This document shows positions 44,416 through 52,500 of a DNA stretch of 64,000 nt, in pieces. The DNA is from AP-15 sp963790875. GTDB lineage: Bacteria > Pseudomonadota > Alphaproteobacteria > ATCC43930 > CGMCC-115725. The stretch spans positions 124,001 through 188,000 of the forward strand of contig CAWBQT010000016.1 in the NCBI GenBank assembly GCA_963790875.1. The letters are read 5' to 3'. A program made the position numbers and the translations under genes. Positions within the stretch are counted from its first letter, which is position 1; each line of letters begins with the position of its first letter. The notes under the pieces were generated by a model. That model saw only the letters and a list, made by a program, of their open reading frames with translations, had not been told where the DNA came from and ran no database searches.

Positions 44416-47205
44416 CTATTGGGCCGCCGTCGGCCCGCCCAGCTGGTGCTCGAGTCCCTCCATCGCCGTTCCAAATGCTGCCCAGTTCCCTTGCTGCATC
44501 GCCTTGCGGGCCTGATCGAGCTGCATTCTCGCCTGCGCCAACGCCGGCTGCGGGGTGGTGGGCGGCTGCGCCGATCCCTCCACGGCTTCCACGGGTTGTT
44601 GCATAGCGAAAAGGCCGTTGATCGCCTCGTCGAGCGTTGGTTCCATGACCACCTTGTCCGCCGTCACCGCGATGACGCGTTTCAGCTGCGGAAAGTTCGT
44701 GCCCTCGGCCTGCAGGTACACTGGCACGATGTAGAGAAACGAGTTCTCGATCGGGGTCACGATCAGTGTCCCGCGAATCACCCTCGACCCCTTCTGGTCC
44801 CAGAGGGTGAGCTGCCGGGAAATGTCTGTATTCTGATCGATCATCGCCTCGATCTGACTTGGCCCGTAAATCAGCTTGTCCTTGGGGAGCTGGTAGAAGA
44901 GCATTTTACCGTAGTTGGGGAAATCGCACCTGGCCGCCATCCATGAGATCATGTTGTCCCGGTTTTGCGGCGTGAACGGCGTCATCAGCAGGTATTCCAG
45001 CTGGTCGCTTCCGGGAAGCTTCATCAGGATGTAATAAGGCTCCATCGGCAGCGACTGGCCGGCGTAGGTCTCCTTGGGAGACACCCACAGATCCTCGCGG
45101 TTATAGAAGACCTGAGGATCCGTCATGTGAAAGGTTCTGTACTCGTCGGCCTGGATGGCGAAGAGATCCTCCGGGTAGCGCAGGTGCTGCTTCAAGTCCG
45201 CCGATAGCTGATCGAGGTCTTTGAATACGCCGGGAAAGGCCCGCCGATAGACGGCGAGGACGGGATCCTTGGGATCCATGACGTAGAAGGAAACGGTCCC
45301 GTCGTACATATCGACGACGACCTTCACCGAGTTTCGGATGTAGTTCAAGGTATCCCCGAAGCCAGCCCGATGGGGATCTGCGTACGGGAATTCGTCGGAG
45401 TCGGTATAGGCGTCCTGGACCCAGTACAGCCTGCCGGCGCTCAGCACCGGGTAGGGATTGTCGTCGAGCCGCAAGAAAGGAGCGATCTGGGCGACGCGCT
45501 CTTGCACCGTCCGCCAGATCTGGATTCGACTTTCCGGCCTGAGGTAGGAGGTCAACAGTATGTTGATGTCCTTCTGGGTCCAGGAGAACAGCAGCTTCCT
45601 CCAGAAGCTGTCCAACGGGATACCGCCTTTTCCGCGGTAGCTCGTGTAGACATTGTCGTTGCCCTTGGGGTAATCGAACTCTTTGATGCCGGTGGCGACG
45701 ATCCGATATCCCGTCATCGACTCTCCGTAGTAGATCGCAGGCTGGGTAATGTTCAGACCGTAGGCGGATTCGGAGGGCACGTTCTTCAGAAGGTATCGCG
45801 GAAACCCGCCTCCGATCTTCCTAGAGACGAAATTCATGACTAGGCCATAGCCGTGCGTGAACTGAAGATACTCGTTGACCCAGGTTTGCGCTTGCGCGGG
45901 GAGCTCGGGCGAAAGCTCGCGGGTGGCAAGCATCACCTGGTGATAGCCATTCTCCAGGTGATAACGGTCGATACCGACATTGTAGAACTGATAGTAGAGG
46001 CGTATCGCCTGGGTCTGCTGATAGGTCTGCAGCAGCGGCCGCGAGTCCCACAGGCGAATATTCTGGATCGTGTCTTGGTTTCTTGCGAGCACCGCGGGCG
46101 TCAGGTCCGCCAGCGCCGGATAGGAGGTTTCCTGGATGGCGTCGAGCTGGTAGGCCGTGCGCGTGAACGCGATGTAGTGCTTCAGATAGGGAGCCTCGAG
46201 CGCCAGTTCGTTCGGCTGCACAAAGAACTTTTGAAAGACGACGGGGAGCAGCAGGATTGCGACGGCATAGAGGGCCACGTAGATGCCCGATCCGACGAGC
46301 AATGCTGCAAAGCGCCGGCGGAAGAAATTGAGCGCGAGCAGCGCACACGCCGCCGCCGAGACGGCGACCATGACCCACAGGGCGATCCTCGTCACATGAT
46401 CGGCTGCGTAGCCGGCTCCATAGACGATGCCAAGGGTAGAGTAGACGAGGTTGTAGTGATCGAGGTAGAGCCCAAATCCCCAGTTGGCAACCAGAATAAA
46501 CAGAAGTACGGACAGATGTCTGGTGGCCTTGTCGGATGCCACGATCTTTCCACTGCCGCTGAGCCGCAGTAATCCAAAGAACACGTAGGTCAGAAGGACG
46601 GCCGCGAGCACCAAGACCGTCAGCAACATCAGACTGGTTTGCAACATCTCATAGAAGGGCAGATGAAAGATATAGAACCCGACATCGACCCCGTAGAGCG
46701 GATCCGACGCTCCGAACGACCCGCCGTAACGAAATCGCAAATAGGTATCCCAATTGGCGTAGAAACCGATCGCAAAGAACAGCGCGACGCCGGCACTGAC
46801 CAGGACAACGGCCAGCTTCAAAAGCCGGGAAGAAATATCGATGACGGCCGGCGCAGCCCCTTCGGGTCCGGACCAAAGGGCAGTTCCTCTGCGGAAAGCG
46901 ACGCTGTTTCTGACAACCTGATGGAGGTTGATCCACAGGTACAGAAAGGCGAAGACAAAAGCCGAGCAAAACATTGCCCACTGCACCGACAGCAGGGTCC
47001 AGAAGATGCCGGCGTAGTTGAGCTGCCGCATCCACAGCCATTTCTCGAGATAGCCGGTGACGATGCCGAGGATGAAGATGAGCAGGACCGCAACTGCAGT
47101 CAGGAGGCGCAACGGATGCCGGAAAGCAGAGCGCGTCCCGGCCACGCTGCCGTTTCCGCCGGCAAACCGCCACGGCTGTTCGACGATGGTTTGCTTCTCG
47201 ACCAT
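44416..47205 (-). CDS. UPF0182 family membrane protein
   Basis: A 929-residue protein with about seven N-terminal membrane helices (residues 30-330) and a large extracytoplasmic domain of 550 residues, the UPF0182 layout. Conserved stretches include YLKHYIAFTRTAYQLDAIQE, GYHQVMLATRELSPELPAQA and LWVSPKETYAGQSLPMEPYY. Function unknown. The second in-frame ATG (47205) is preferred because GAGGG lies six bases before it. The C-terminal tail is Gln/Ala/Pro-rich with a final amphipathic helix. Motif site 11 lies about 140 bp upstream. Confidence 0.88.
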   Translation of the reverse strand: MVEKQTIVEQPWRFAGGNGSVAGTRSAFRHPLRLLTAVAVLLIFILGIVTGYLEKWLWMRQLNYAGIFWTLLSVQWAMFCSAFVFAFLYLWINLHQVVRNSVAFRRGTALWSGPEGAAPAVIDISSRLLKLAVVLVSAGVALFFAIGFYANWDTYLRFRYGGSFGASDPLYGVDVGFYIFHLPFYEMLQTSLMLLTVLVLAAVLLTYVFFGLLRLSGSGKIVASDKATRHLSVLLFILVANWGFGLYLDHYNLVYSTLGIVYGAGYAADHVTRIALWVMVAVSAAACALLALNFFRRRFAALLVGSGIYVALYAVAILLLPVVFQKFFVQPNELALEAPYLKHYIAFTRTAYQLDAIQETSYPALADLTPAVLARNQDTIQNIRLWDSRPLLQTYQQTQAIRLYYQFYNVGIDRYHLENGYHQVMLATRELSPELPAQAQTWVNEYLQFTHGYGLVMNFVSRKIGGGFPRYLLKNVPSESAYGLNITQPAIYYGESMTGYRIVATGIKEFDYPKGNDNVYTSYRGKGGIPLDSFWRKLLFSWTQKDINILLTSYLRPESRIQIWRTVQERVAQIAPFLRLDDNPYPVLSAGRLYWVQDAYTDSDEFPYADPHRAGFGDTLNYIRNSVKVVVDMYDGTVSFYVMDPKDPVLAVYRRAFPGVFKDLDQLSADLKQHLRYPEDLFAIQADEYRTFHMTDPQVFYNREDLWVSPKETYAGQSLPMEPYYILMKLPGSDQLEYLLMTPFTPQNRDNMISWMAARCDFPNYGKMLFYQLPKDKLIYGPSQIEAMIDQNTDISRQLTLWDQKGSRVIRGTLIVTPIENSFLYIVPVYLQAEGTNFPQLKRVIAVTADKVVMEPTLDEAINGLFAMQQPVEAVEGSAQPPTTPQPALAQARMQLDQARKAMQQGNWAAFGTAMEGLEHQLGGPTAAQ

Positions 47206-47342
47206 GTTCATCCCTCAATCGGCTTCAGCTTGCCGGGCTCGGGCGCCAGAAGTCACCCACCCCTCGGCATCGCTGATCGCGGCAAACTCCGTGGCGCTGA
47301 TCGGCGCAGCCTCGGCCTTTTAGCGAGCAGGTGTCAAAGGTG

Positions 47343-47363
47343 GCAGCCTCGGAATCTACTCAG
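47343..47363 (-). promoter_or_regulatory. Shared upstream motif, site 11
   Basis: Minus strand reads CTGAGTAGATTCCGAGGCTG then C. Upstream of the UPF0182 gene. Confidence 0.65.
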
Positions 47364-47485
47364 AGATCGGTGCGGCATCGGCGGGCGGGCTCGATGCCGG
47401 CAGAGAGCTTTTGGCCGCGCGTGCCAGCATCAAGCCCGCCCGGCGCGGCAAGAGCGTCAGCGGGCCACGGGCTTCCGTCCCTCGA

Positions 47486-47516
47486 AAACAAAACGCCCCC
47501 GAATTCGGGGGCGTTC
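47486..47516 (-). terminator. Factor-independent terminator of hsp20
   Basis: Perfect palindrome AACGCCCCCGAATTCGGGGG then CGTT at 47492-47515. On the minus strand it is followed by TTGTTTTC, giving the usual GC hairpin plus T-rich tail 32 bp after the hsp20 stop. Confidence 0.8.
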
Positions 47517-47547
47517 TGACGTTCAGACGCTGCAGTCGACGTGCCGA

Positions 47548-48036
47548 TCAGGCCGCCTTCTGCTCCGTCACCTGCGGCACCTGCGGCACCTGCGGTGGCA
47601 CGGTCTCGACCGTAGTGCCGATCTTGATCGTGCGCGCTTTGGCGGCCTCGGGCACTTCACGCACCACATCGACATACAGCAAGCCATTGTTAAGGCCCGC
47701 GCTCGTCACCTTCATGTGGTCGGCGAGGCTGAAACGCCGCTCGAAGGCGCGCCGGGCGATGCCGCGGTGCAGGTAGCCGCCGCCGTCCTCGTCCTCCTTC
47801 TGCGCCTTGCCCGTAACCAGGAGCGTGTTCTCCTGCACGGTGATGTCGAGTTCTGCCGGCGAGAACCCCGCCACCGCCATCGTCAGCCGGTAGGCATCTT
47901 CGCCGGTCTTCTCGATATTATAAGGCGGGTATGCGACGGCCGTGTTGTCGACGCGTGTCGCCGCATCGACAAGGCGGGTCAAACGATCGAAGCCGATCGT
48001 CGAACGGAACAACGGTGAGAAATCAAAACGATCCAT
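47548..48036 (-). CDS. Small heat-shock protein Hsp20 (IbpA-type)
   Basis: A 162-residue alpha-crystallin chaperone that holds unfolding proteins. The N-terminal MDRFDFSPLFRSTIGFDRLT is typical of IbpA/HspA class A proteins of rhizobia. The alpha-crystallin domain spans about residues 38-130, with YRLTMAVAGFSPAELDITVQ, GIARRAFERRFSLADHMKV and GLLYVDVVREVPE. Ends in a Pro/Val/Thr tail holding IGTTVE. AGGAGG is 8 bases before the second ATG (48036), so that start is used. Control by heat is suggested by the leader (next entries). Confidence 0.93.
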   Translation of the reverse strand: MDRFDFSPLFRSTIGFDRLTRLVDAATRVDNTAVAYPPYNIEKTGEDAYRLTMAVAGFSPAELDITVQENTLLVTGKAQKEDEDGGGYLHRGIARRAFERRFSLADHMKVTSAGLNNGLLYVDVVREVPEAAKARTIKIGTTVETVPPQVPQVPQVTEQKAA

Positions 48037-48131
48037 GACCATATCCTCCTATGAGCAACATGGAAACTGACATGCAGTCAATTGACCATATGGCAGTCTT
48101 TGATGCACGACCCTAAAGAAGCGACCGTGCA
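48037..48131 (-). ncRNA. ROSE-type RNA thermometer in the hsp20 leader
   Basis: Just before the start codon the leader reads TTGCTCATAGGAGG. Pairing TTGCT with AGGAG gives U-A, C-G, a G-G mismatch, U-A and U-G, which is the defining 3' hairpin of ROSE elements: the syn G-G pair opens on warming and frees the ribosome site. Upstream, GATGCACG and CGTGCATC form another stem. Length (about 95 bases from the inferred transcription start) and the gene controlled, a rhizobial-type hsp20, agree with the family. Confidence 0.7.
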
Positions 48132-48137
48132 TCCCAC

Positions 48138-48166
48138 AACATGGCTATTTCCTGAATGTTTTTCAA
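48138..48166 (-). promoter_or_regulatory. Possible RpoH-type promoter of hsp20
   Basis: On the minus strand TTGAAA (48161-48166) and CCATGTT (48138-48144) are separated by 16 bases, resembling heat-shock sigma-32 sites. Weak match; position fits the leader length. Confidence 0.4.
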
Positions 48167-48762
48167 TAGGCATATATTTTAACGCGCCCCGGCGAGAGTC
48201 TAACGTTTGTTAAAATTGTCCAGGCAGAAGCCGTTCATCACGAAAGTTTCCTATGAGTATTTTCTGAGCGCCAATACGGGAAAATTCCGGGCCCATCTTC
48301 GTTTCGTCCCTCTCAGACGGCGAAGCGACGATCTCGCGGCGGCGTCCGGCCGCCGTCGTAACCGGCCCGAACTGCGCCGAATGCTCGCGATCGCCTCCGC
48401 GAGGGAGACACTGTCGTAGTCTGGAAACTCAACCGGCTTGTACCGCTTGCCGAAAGACGTGCTGCCTATGCCGGAGCGGATCGCTCAGGCTGGCGCCGAC
48501 TTCCAAGCGATCAAAGAGAACATCGACACCATCACCCCGGCCGCATGCCGGGTTCGACGAGGTGCCAAGATTAGGCCGAGCCGGTCACTGCCCAATCGGT
48601 CACGAGCGCGGGCAGGCGGGCGCCTTTCGCTCGAGGTTTGACCGAACCAAGGAACACCCCACATCTAAGCGTGCGAGGCCAGGTGAAGACTATCGCCGGA
48701 TCGAACTCATCGGCGAAAGGTCCCGCGTCTTCACCTCGCGGCTTTTCAGGGTGTTCACCGCG
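48167..48762. other. Intergenic with a resolvase relic
   Basis: Holds a decayed serine recombinase (48320-48548) and a weak motif-like GAGTATTTTCTGAGCG at 48255-48270. No other feature recognised. Confidence 0.5.
48320..48548 (+). pseudogene. Serine recombinase (resolvase/invertase) relic
   Basis: Joined frames read SGRRRNRPELRRML, RLREGDTVVVWKLNRL, and PMPERIAQAGADFQAIKENI then DTITPA. This matches the middle of Tn3-type resolvases (RPEL..ML..LR.GDTLVVWKLDRL, AGA.F.S..E.IDTTTPAG). Two frameshifts; catalytic Ser region and DNA-binding end absent. Confidence 0.75.
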
Positions 48763-50169
48763 ATGAGCGAAGCCAGAAATCTGTTCACGGCGTTGCGCCA
48801 ATCGGCCGATCCCGCTGCTGTGGCTGCGATCGAGGAGCTGGTGCGTGATGCGCCGGACCGGCAGCTCAGCCGCATCAACGTGCTGGATTTCGCAGCCAAG
48901 ACCGGGATCGACGAGGAGCGCACGATCGCGGCCTTTCTGCACGCCGCCCGGCTCGGCCTGTTCGAATTGTCGTGGAACGTGTTGTGCCCGAGCTGCGGCG
49001 GCGTGCTCGACGCGAGCACGACGCTGAAGAGCGTAAACAAGGCAGAGTACCACTGCGCCTGGTGCGCGGCAGGTTATGCCCTCACGCTCGACGAGATCGT
49101 CGAAGTAACATTCACGGTCAGCCGGCGGGTGCGCCGGATCGCGGCGCATGATCCCAACGAGCTTCCTTTCGCGGAGTATTTTCGCCAGATATTCTGGAGT
49201 TCGGCGATCGATCTTCCAGATGACCTCGATCGCTTGATCCAGGAGATCACGCTCGATACGATCGCGCTTCCGCCCGGCGGGAAGGCGCAGCTTTCGCTAC
49301 AATTGCCGGCCGATTTTGCGATCATCCTCGATCCGGTGACGCACACCACCCAGTTTCTCGATGTCGAAGGTGAGCCGACGCACGAACGTCAGAGCCTGTC
49401 GCTCGTCTTCGACCAGGTGCGCGCGCTGACGGAAACCGTAAAGCTGCGTCCGGGGCCATTGCGCCTGTCACTCGAAAACCGCACTGAAACCCGAGTGCTG
49501 CCCGGATTGTGGATCGCGGGGGACAAGCTCGAGGAGCTCCTGCGCCGGCGCAAGCCCTTCTTGTCGGCAAAGCGCTTGCTCACCAACCAAGTCTTTCGCG
49601 ATTTCTATGGCGCCGACACGATGGATGTCGACCAGCGGCTCAAAATCACCAGCCTGACCTTCCTATTCACGGATCTCGGAGGCTCTACCGAGCTTTATGA
49701 ACGCGTCGGCGATCTCGCCGCGTTCGACCTCGTGAGCGCGCATTTCCAGATCCTCACCGAGATTGTGGCCGCCGAGGCCGGGGCCGTGGTCAAGACCAGT
49801 GGCGACGCGGTAATGGCGACCTTTGCCACGCCGGATCGGGCGGTCGCCGCGGCATTGCGCATGCGCGAGGCAATGCGCAGCCTCAACGACTCGCACCGCG
49901 ACAACAAGCTGCTGCTCAAAATCGGCATCCATGAGGGGCCGTGCCTGGCGGTCGTGCTCAACCATCGCCAAGACTATTTCGGCCGAACGGTAAATATCGC
50001 GGCGCGCGTTCAAGGGCTCGCCGACTCGCGTCTGATTCTTGCAACCGGGCCGGTCGTTGCGCACCCGAAGGCTAAGAGTTTGCTCGAAACCGGTGGGCTC
50101 AAACCGGTAGCGCGGTCCCGCGCGCTGCGCGGGGTCATCGACGAGGTGGCGGTCTATGAGATCTCATGA
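48763..50169 (+). CDS. Adenylate/guanylate cyclase with DUF5939-type N-terminal domain
   Basis: A 468-residue soluble protein. The N-terminal part has a Cys-pair ribbon (CPSCGGVLDASTT ... CAWCAAGYA, about residues 79-110) and a middle region with PNELPFAEYFRQIFWSS. The class III cyclase domain begins at about residue 292: LTFLFTDLGGSTELYERVGD supplies the first metal-binding Asp, VKTSGDAVMATF the second, and DYFGRTVNIAARVQG the transition-state loop. It should make cAMP from ATP, with the N-terminal region as sensor; which signal is unknown. ATG 48763 was selected because upstream codons look non-coding. Confidence 0.85.
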   Translation: MSEARNLFTALRQSADPAAVAAIEELVRDAPDRQLSRINVLDFAAKTGIDEERTIAAFLHAARLGLFELSWNVLCPSCGGVLDASTTLKSVNKAEYHCAWCAAGYALTLDEIVEVTFTVSRRVRRIAAHDPNELPFAEYFRQIFWSSAIDLPDDLDRLIQEITLDTIALPPGGKAQLSLQLPADFAIILDPVTHTTQFLDVEGEPTHERQSLSLVFDQVRALTETVKLRPGPLRLSLENRTETRVLPGLWIAGDKLEELLRRRKPFLSAKRLLTNQVFRDFYGADTMDVDQRLKITSLTFLFTDLGGSTELYERVGDLAAFDLVSAHFQILTEIVAAEAGAVVKTSGDAVMATFATPDRAVAAALRMREAMRSLNDSHRDNKLLLKIGIHEGPCLAVVLNHRQDYFGRTVNIAARVQGLADSRLILATGPVVAHPKAKSLLETGGLKPVARSRALRGVIDEVAVYEIS

Positions 50170-50315
50170 CTCATCCGGTACCCCGAAAGCTGGTCGAAGA
50201 CCTGCCGGCGAGCACGGCGCCCGCGGCGCTGATCGGGATGTCGGGAGCGCGCAAGGCCTCGGCCGTCGGGTGTTGCAGAAGTAAGCCAGAAGTAACGAAA
50301 CGCTCATTTCGGTAG
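50166..50315 (+). CDS. Short ORF coupled to the cyclase gene (49 aa), doubtful
   Basis: Its ATG overlaps the cyclase TGA (ATGA), as in coupled genes: MTHPVPRKLVEDLPASTAPA and a basic, Cys-Cys-containing tail. No homology recognised; may be a remnant of a longer gene. Confidence 0.3.
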   Translation: MTHPVPRKLVEDLPASTAPAALIGMSGARKASAVGCCRSKPEVTKRSFR

Positions 50316-50487
50316 CATAAGCAGGACATAGCAAGAACGGCGCGGCGCGTACCCGCTTGGCTGCCCGCCATGCGATCGACAGTAGCGGGTCAGGCGGCAC
50401 ACAACGCCCTCGCGGGGCACGCGGATTGAGAGCGGGCGCTCCGCCTCCCCGCCAATGCTGCGGGTAGCATAGTCGTCGGCAAAATGG

Positions 50488-50510
50488 GAGTAGGTAGATT
50501 CCGAGGCTGG
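50488..50510 (+). promoter_or_regulatory. Shared upstream motif, site 12
   Basis: Reads GAGTAGGTAGATTCCGAGGC then TGG. It lies 64 bp before the two micro-proteins. Confidence 0.6.
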
Positions 50511-50574
50511 TGGATAGTTATTCTGCACCCACATGCAGGAGGGAATTTTCCCGCCAGATGTTTTGGAGGAAGAT

Positions 50575-50655
50575 ATGGATCTCATTCTTATTATCCTGGT
50601 GCTGTTTCTGGTCTTCGGAGGCGGCGGCTATTGGGGATATAGGCGGTGGCGATAA
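50575..50655 (+). CDS. Single-helix membrane micro-protein (26 aa)
   Basis: MDLILIILVLFLVFGGGGYW then GYRRWR: one helix followed by a glycine hinge and a basic tail, set up by an excellent TTTTGGAGGAAGAT ribosome site. It resembles the N-terminal half of the 60-residue protein at 17798-17980 (ILLIVLLLVLFGGGFGYYRG), so it may be a short version of that family. Function unknown; downstream of motif site 12. Confidence 0.65.
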   Translation: MDLILIILVLFLVFGGGGYWGYRRWR

Positions 50656-50704
50656 AAATGCGCACACCTCGCGTGCCATCATCAAGGAATAGGAGTAAAG
50701 CAGA

Positions 50705-50788
50705 ATGAACATCTTCACTATCATTGGCGTAGTGGTCGTCGTAATTTTGGTTGCGGGCTATTTCGGGGTCCACGGCTTTAGCTTTTGA
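50705..50788 (+). CDS. Single-helix membrane micro-protein (27 aa)
   Basis: MNIFTIIGVVVVVILVAGYF then GVHGFSF, one hydrophobic helix. TAGGAGTAAAGCAG precedes the ATG, 49 bp after the previous micro-gene, so they probably share a transcript. Like the 23-residue peptide at 14767-14838 it ends V.AG(Y/F)FG followed by a short tail. Confidence 0.6.
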   Translation: MNIFTIIGVVVVVILVAGYFGVHGFSF

Positions 50789-51107
50789 GCTGGCGCATCC
50801 CGTCCAAAGTCCCCGGTCCGCTAGATGATGGGCGGCCTACCCTCCATCAGCGTGACCAGGGACGGGTCCAGGCAGCGCCCGGCGGCGCTGCAGTCGGCAG
50901 CCCGGCGGCACCAGGATTTGACGGTAAGTGCGCGACCACGTAGACCAGCTGCGAGATCGCCTGCGGCTGGTCGAATTGCACGACGATTTGCTCGACCATG
51001 TCGAACGAACGCTGATCCAACGCGTGGCTCCCGGGCCGGAGCGTCCGTCGAGTAATGCTCGACTGGGTGGGCCGGCCGACTGATCTGAAAGGAGCAGAGT
51101 GTTATAT
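50789..51107. other. No intact gene; possible decayed frame
   Basis: A minus-strand frame near 50940-51010 reads MVEQIVVQFDQPQAISQLVY, which looks like protein but is short and flanked by unrelated sequence. No family recognised. Confidence 0.4.
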
Positions 51108-51293
51108 CTAGAATTGTAAGCTGTATCCGTTGTAGCCCAACCCGTCGTTACCGAATCCGTTGTAGCCATACCCGGAGTTACTGTTTCTGTCGTAGCCATA
51201 CCCTGTGTTACCGGATCCGCTGTAACCGTATGGGCTCATGCAAGCCGTCAAACCCACCACCAATCCAAGGACTATCACCAGGATTTTGAGCAT
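51108..51293 (-). CDS. Small lipoprotein with Tyr/Gly/Asn repeats (61 aa)
   Basis: MLKILVIVLGLVVGLTACMS gives a signal peptide with lipobox LTAC. The mature part is a repeat of GYGYxxN and GxGxxGxGYNGY units, about six to seven residues each. Repeats of this kind occur in small surface lipoproteins; function unknown. CGGAG precedes the ATG. The DNA is AT-richer than average. Confidence 0.6.
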   Translation of the reverse strand: MLKILVIVLGLVVGLTACMSPYGYSGSGNTGYGYDRNSNSGYGYNGFGNDGLGYNGYSLQF

Positions 51294-51620
51294 CGGAGAC
51301 TCCGTTCCGCGAACAGTTAATCGTCCCATCGGATTGCCATTGTCCGCGAGCATCTTCAGGAGAAATACATATAGGAATTAAACATCTGGATTCAATGCAA
51401 CGAGCAGTAGGTAAAATTACTTAGTACAAGAGAAAATGATTCTCAGATTAGACAATTGCAGATTCCATGGGATTACGCAGCGATGGCCGATTACAAGGGT
51501 GCCCCGCCTCGACGGAATTCGGAGGTATTGATAACAAAGGGCCTTTTCACGCCAAAGGTAGGCGCAAAGATAATCGGATGCTTTACGCCCGAGAATCATC
51601 GGCGGTGATATAACGCGGTC
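51294..51620. other. AT-rich intergenic stretch
   Basis: Visibly lower GC than the rest. A 60-residue minus-strand frame (51417-51599) exists but has no ribosome site or resemblance to known proteins. Confidence 0.5.
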
Positions 51621-52440
51621 CTACCGCTTCAGCAGCTTGGGGGATGGGCCGCCCCGCAGGCGGGCAGGCTGCAGTAGGTCGCTGCCGGTAACGGCCGCAG
51701 ATACTCTTGGCAGGCAGCAGTGACGTCGCTCCCCGAGGGTGCGATGAACGAATTTGCCGTGACTTTGATTCACCAGGGCGTGATCGACGAAGTAATCGCC
51801 AATTCGCCGGATCGCCACCGAGCCATCGCCCGCCCCCAGATCGCCTGGGACGGCGAATTCGCCAATTCGCCGACTTCGCGCGCCTCCCTCCGATCCACCT
51901 CCGGGGCGCAGTTCGGCAAAGGAGCGCCGGAGATAGCGGAATATATCGCCGCGCACGCGCTTGATTCCGAGCTTGGACTTGATTTTCTCGCACAGAGGAT
52001 CGGCGAACGCGCCGGTGCCGGACAGCTGGACATTGCCGAGCGCATCTGCTCGACGGTCTCGGTGCGCTTGACCGAGAGGGGCGTGCCGTCGGTGTCCCGG
52101 ACTCCTTCGGACAGGGCGATCTCGCAGCGCCCGAGCCTGTCGTGGACCGGCTTGACCTTGAACATGAATTTGGCTTCGTCGAAGATGTGCACGGGCAGAT
52201 AAATCAGATGCGGAGCGTCGCCTTCGACCGTCCATGCGGCAGCCGATGCGGCGGTCAGGATCCGGCATGGCGGCCCATCGCTACCGCGACATACACGCCG
52301 CCCGGAAGCGAGCGATTGTCGAGGTCGGCCCCGATGAACGCCTGGCCATAAATCGTGCCGCCGAGGGAAAGCCGGGCGTGTGGTCGTTTTCCATCAGATC
52401 GTTGTCGATGGTCTGGGAATGTGCCTCGGACTCCACCTAA
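51621..52440 (-). pseudogene. pfp: Relic of PPi-dependent 6-phosphofructokinase
   Basis: Fragments in order on the minus strand: TIDNDLMENDHTPGFPSAAR, IGADLDNRS, VYVAVAMGRHAGS, HIFDEAKFMFKVKPVHDRLG then RCEIALSEGVRDTDGTPL, LSGTGAFADPLCEKIKSKLG and GSDLLQPARLRGGPSPKLLK. These follow the second half of pyrophosphate-fructose-6-phosphate phosphotransferases, including KTIDND and MGRHAG substrate motifs. Several frameshifts separate them and the first part (with the nucleotide/PPi GGDD motif) is missing. Clearly inactive. Confidence 0.85.
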
Positions 52441-52500
52441 TGCTGCGGGTGGCATCTGGGCAACGCGTTGCGTGATAAGACCGCGCGGCGATGGAGAAAT

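Larger units (their letters stand above)
47206..47547. other. Intergenic between UPF0182 gene and hsp20
   Basis: Holds motif site 11 and the hsp20 terminator; no further gene recognised. Confidence 0.6.
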
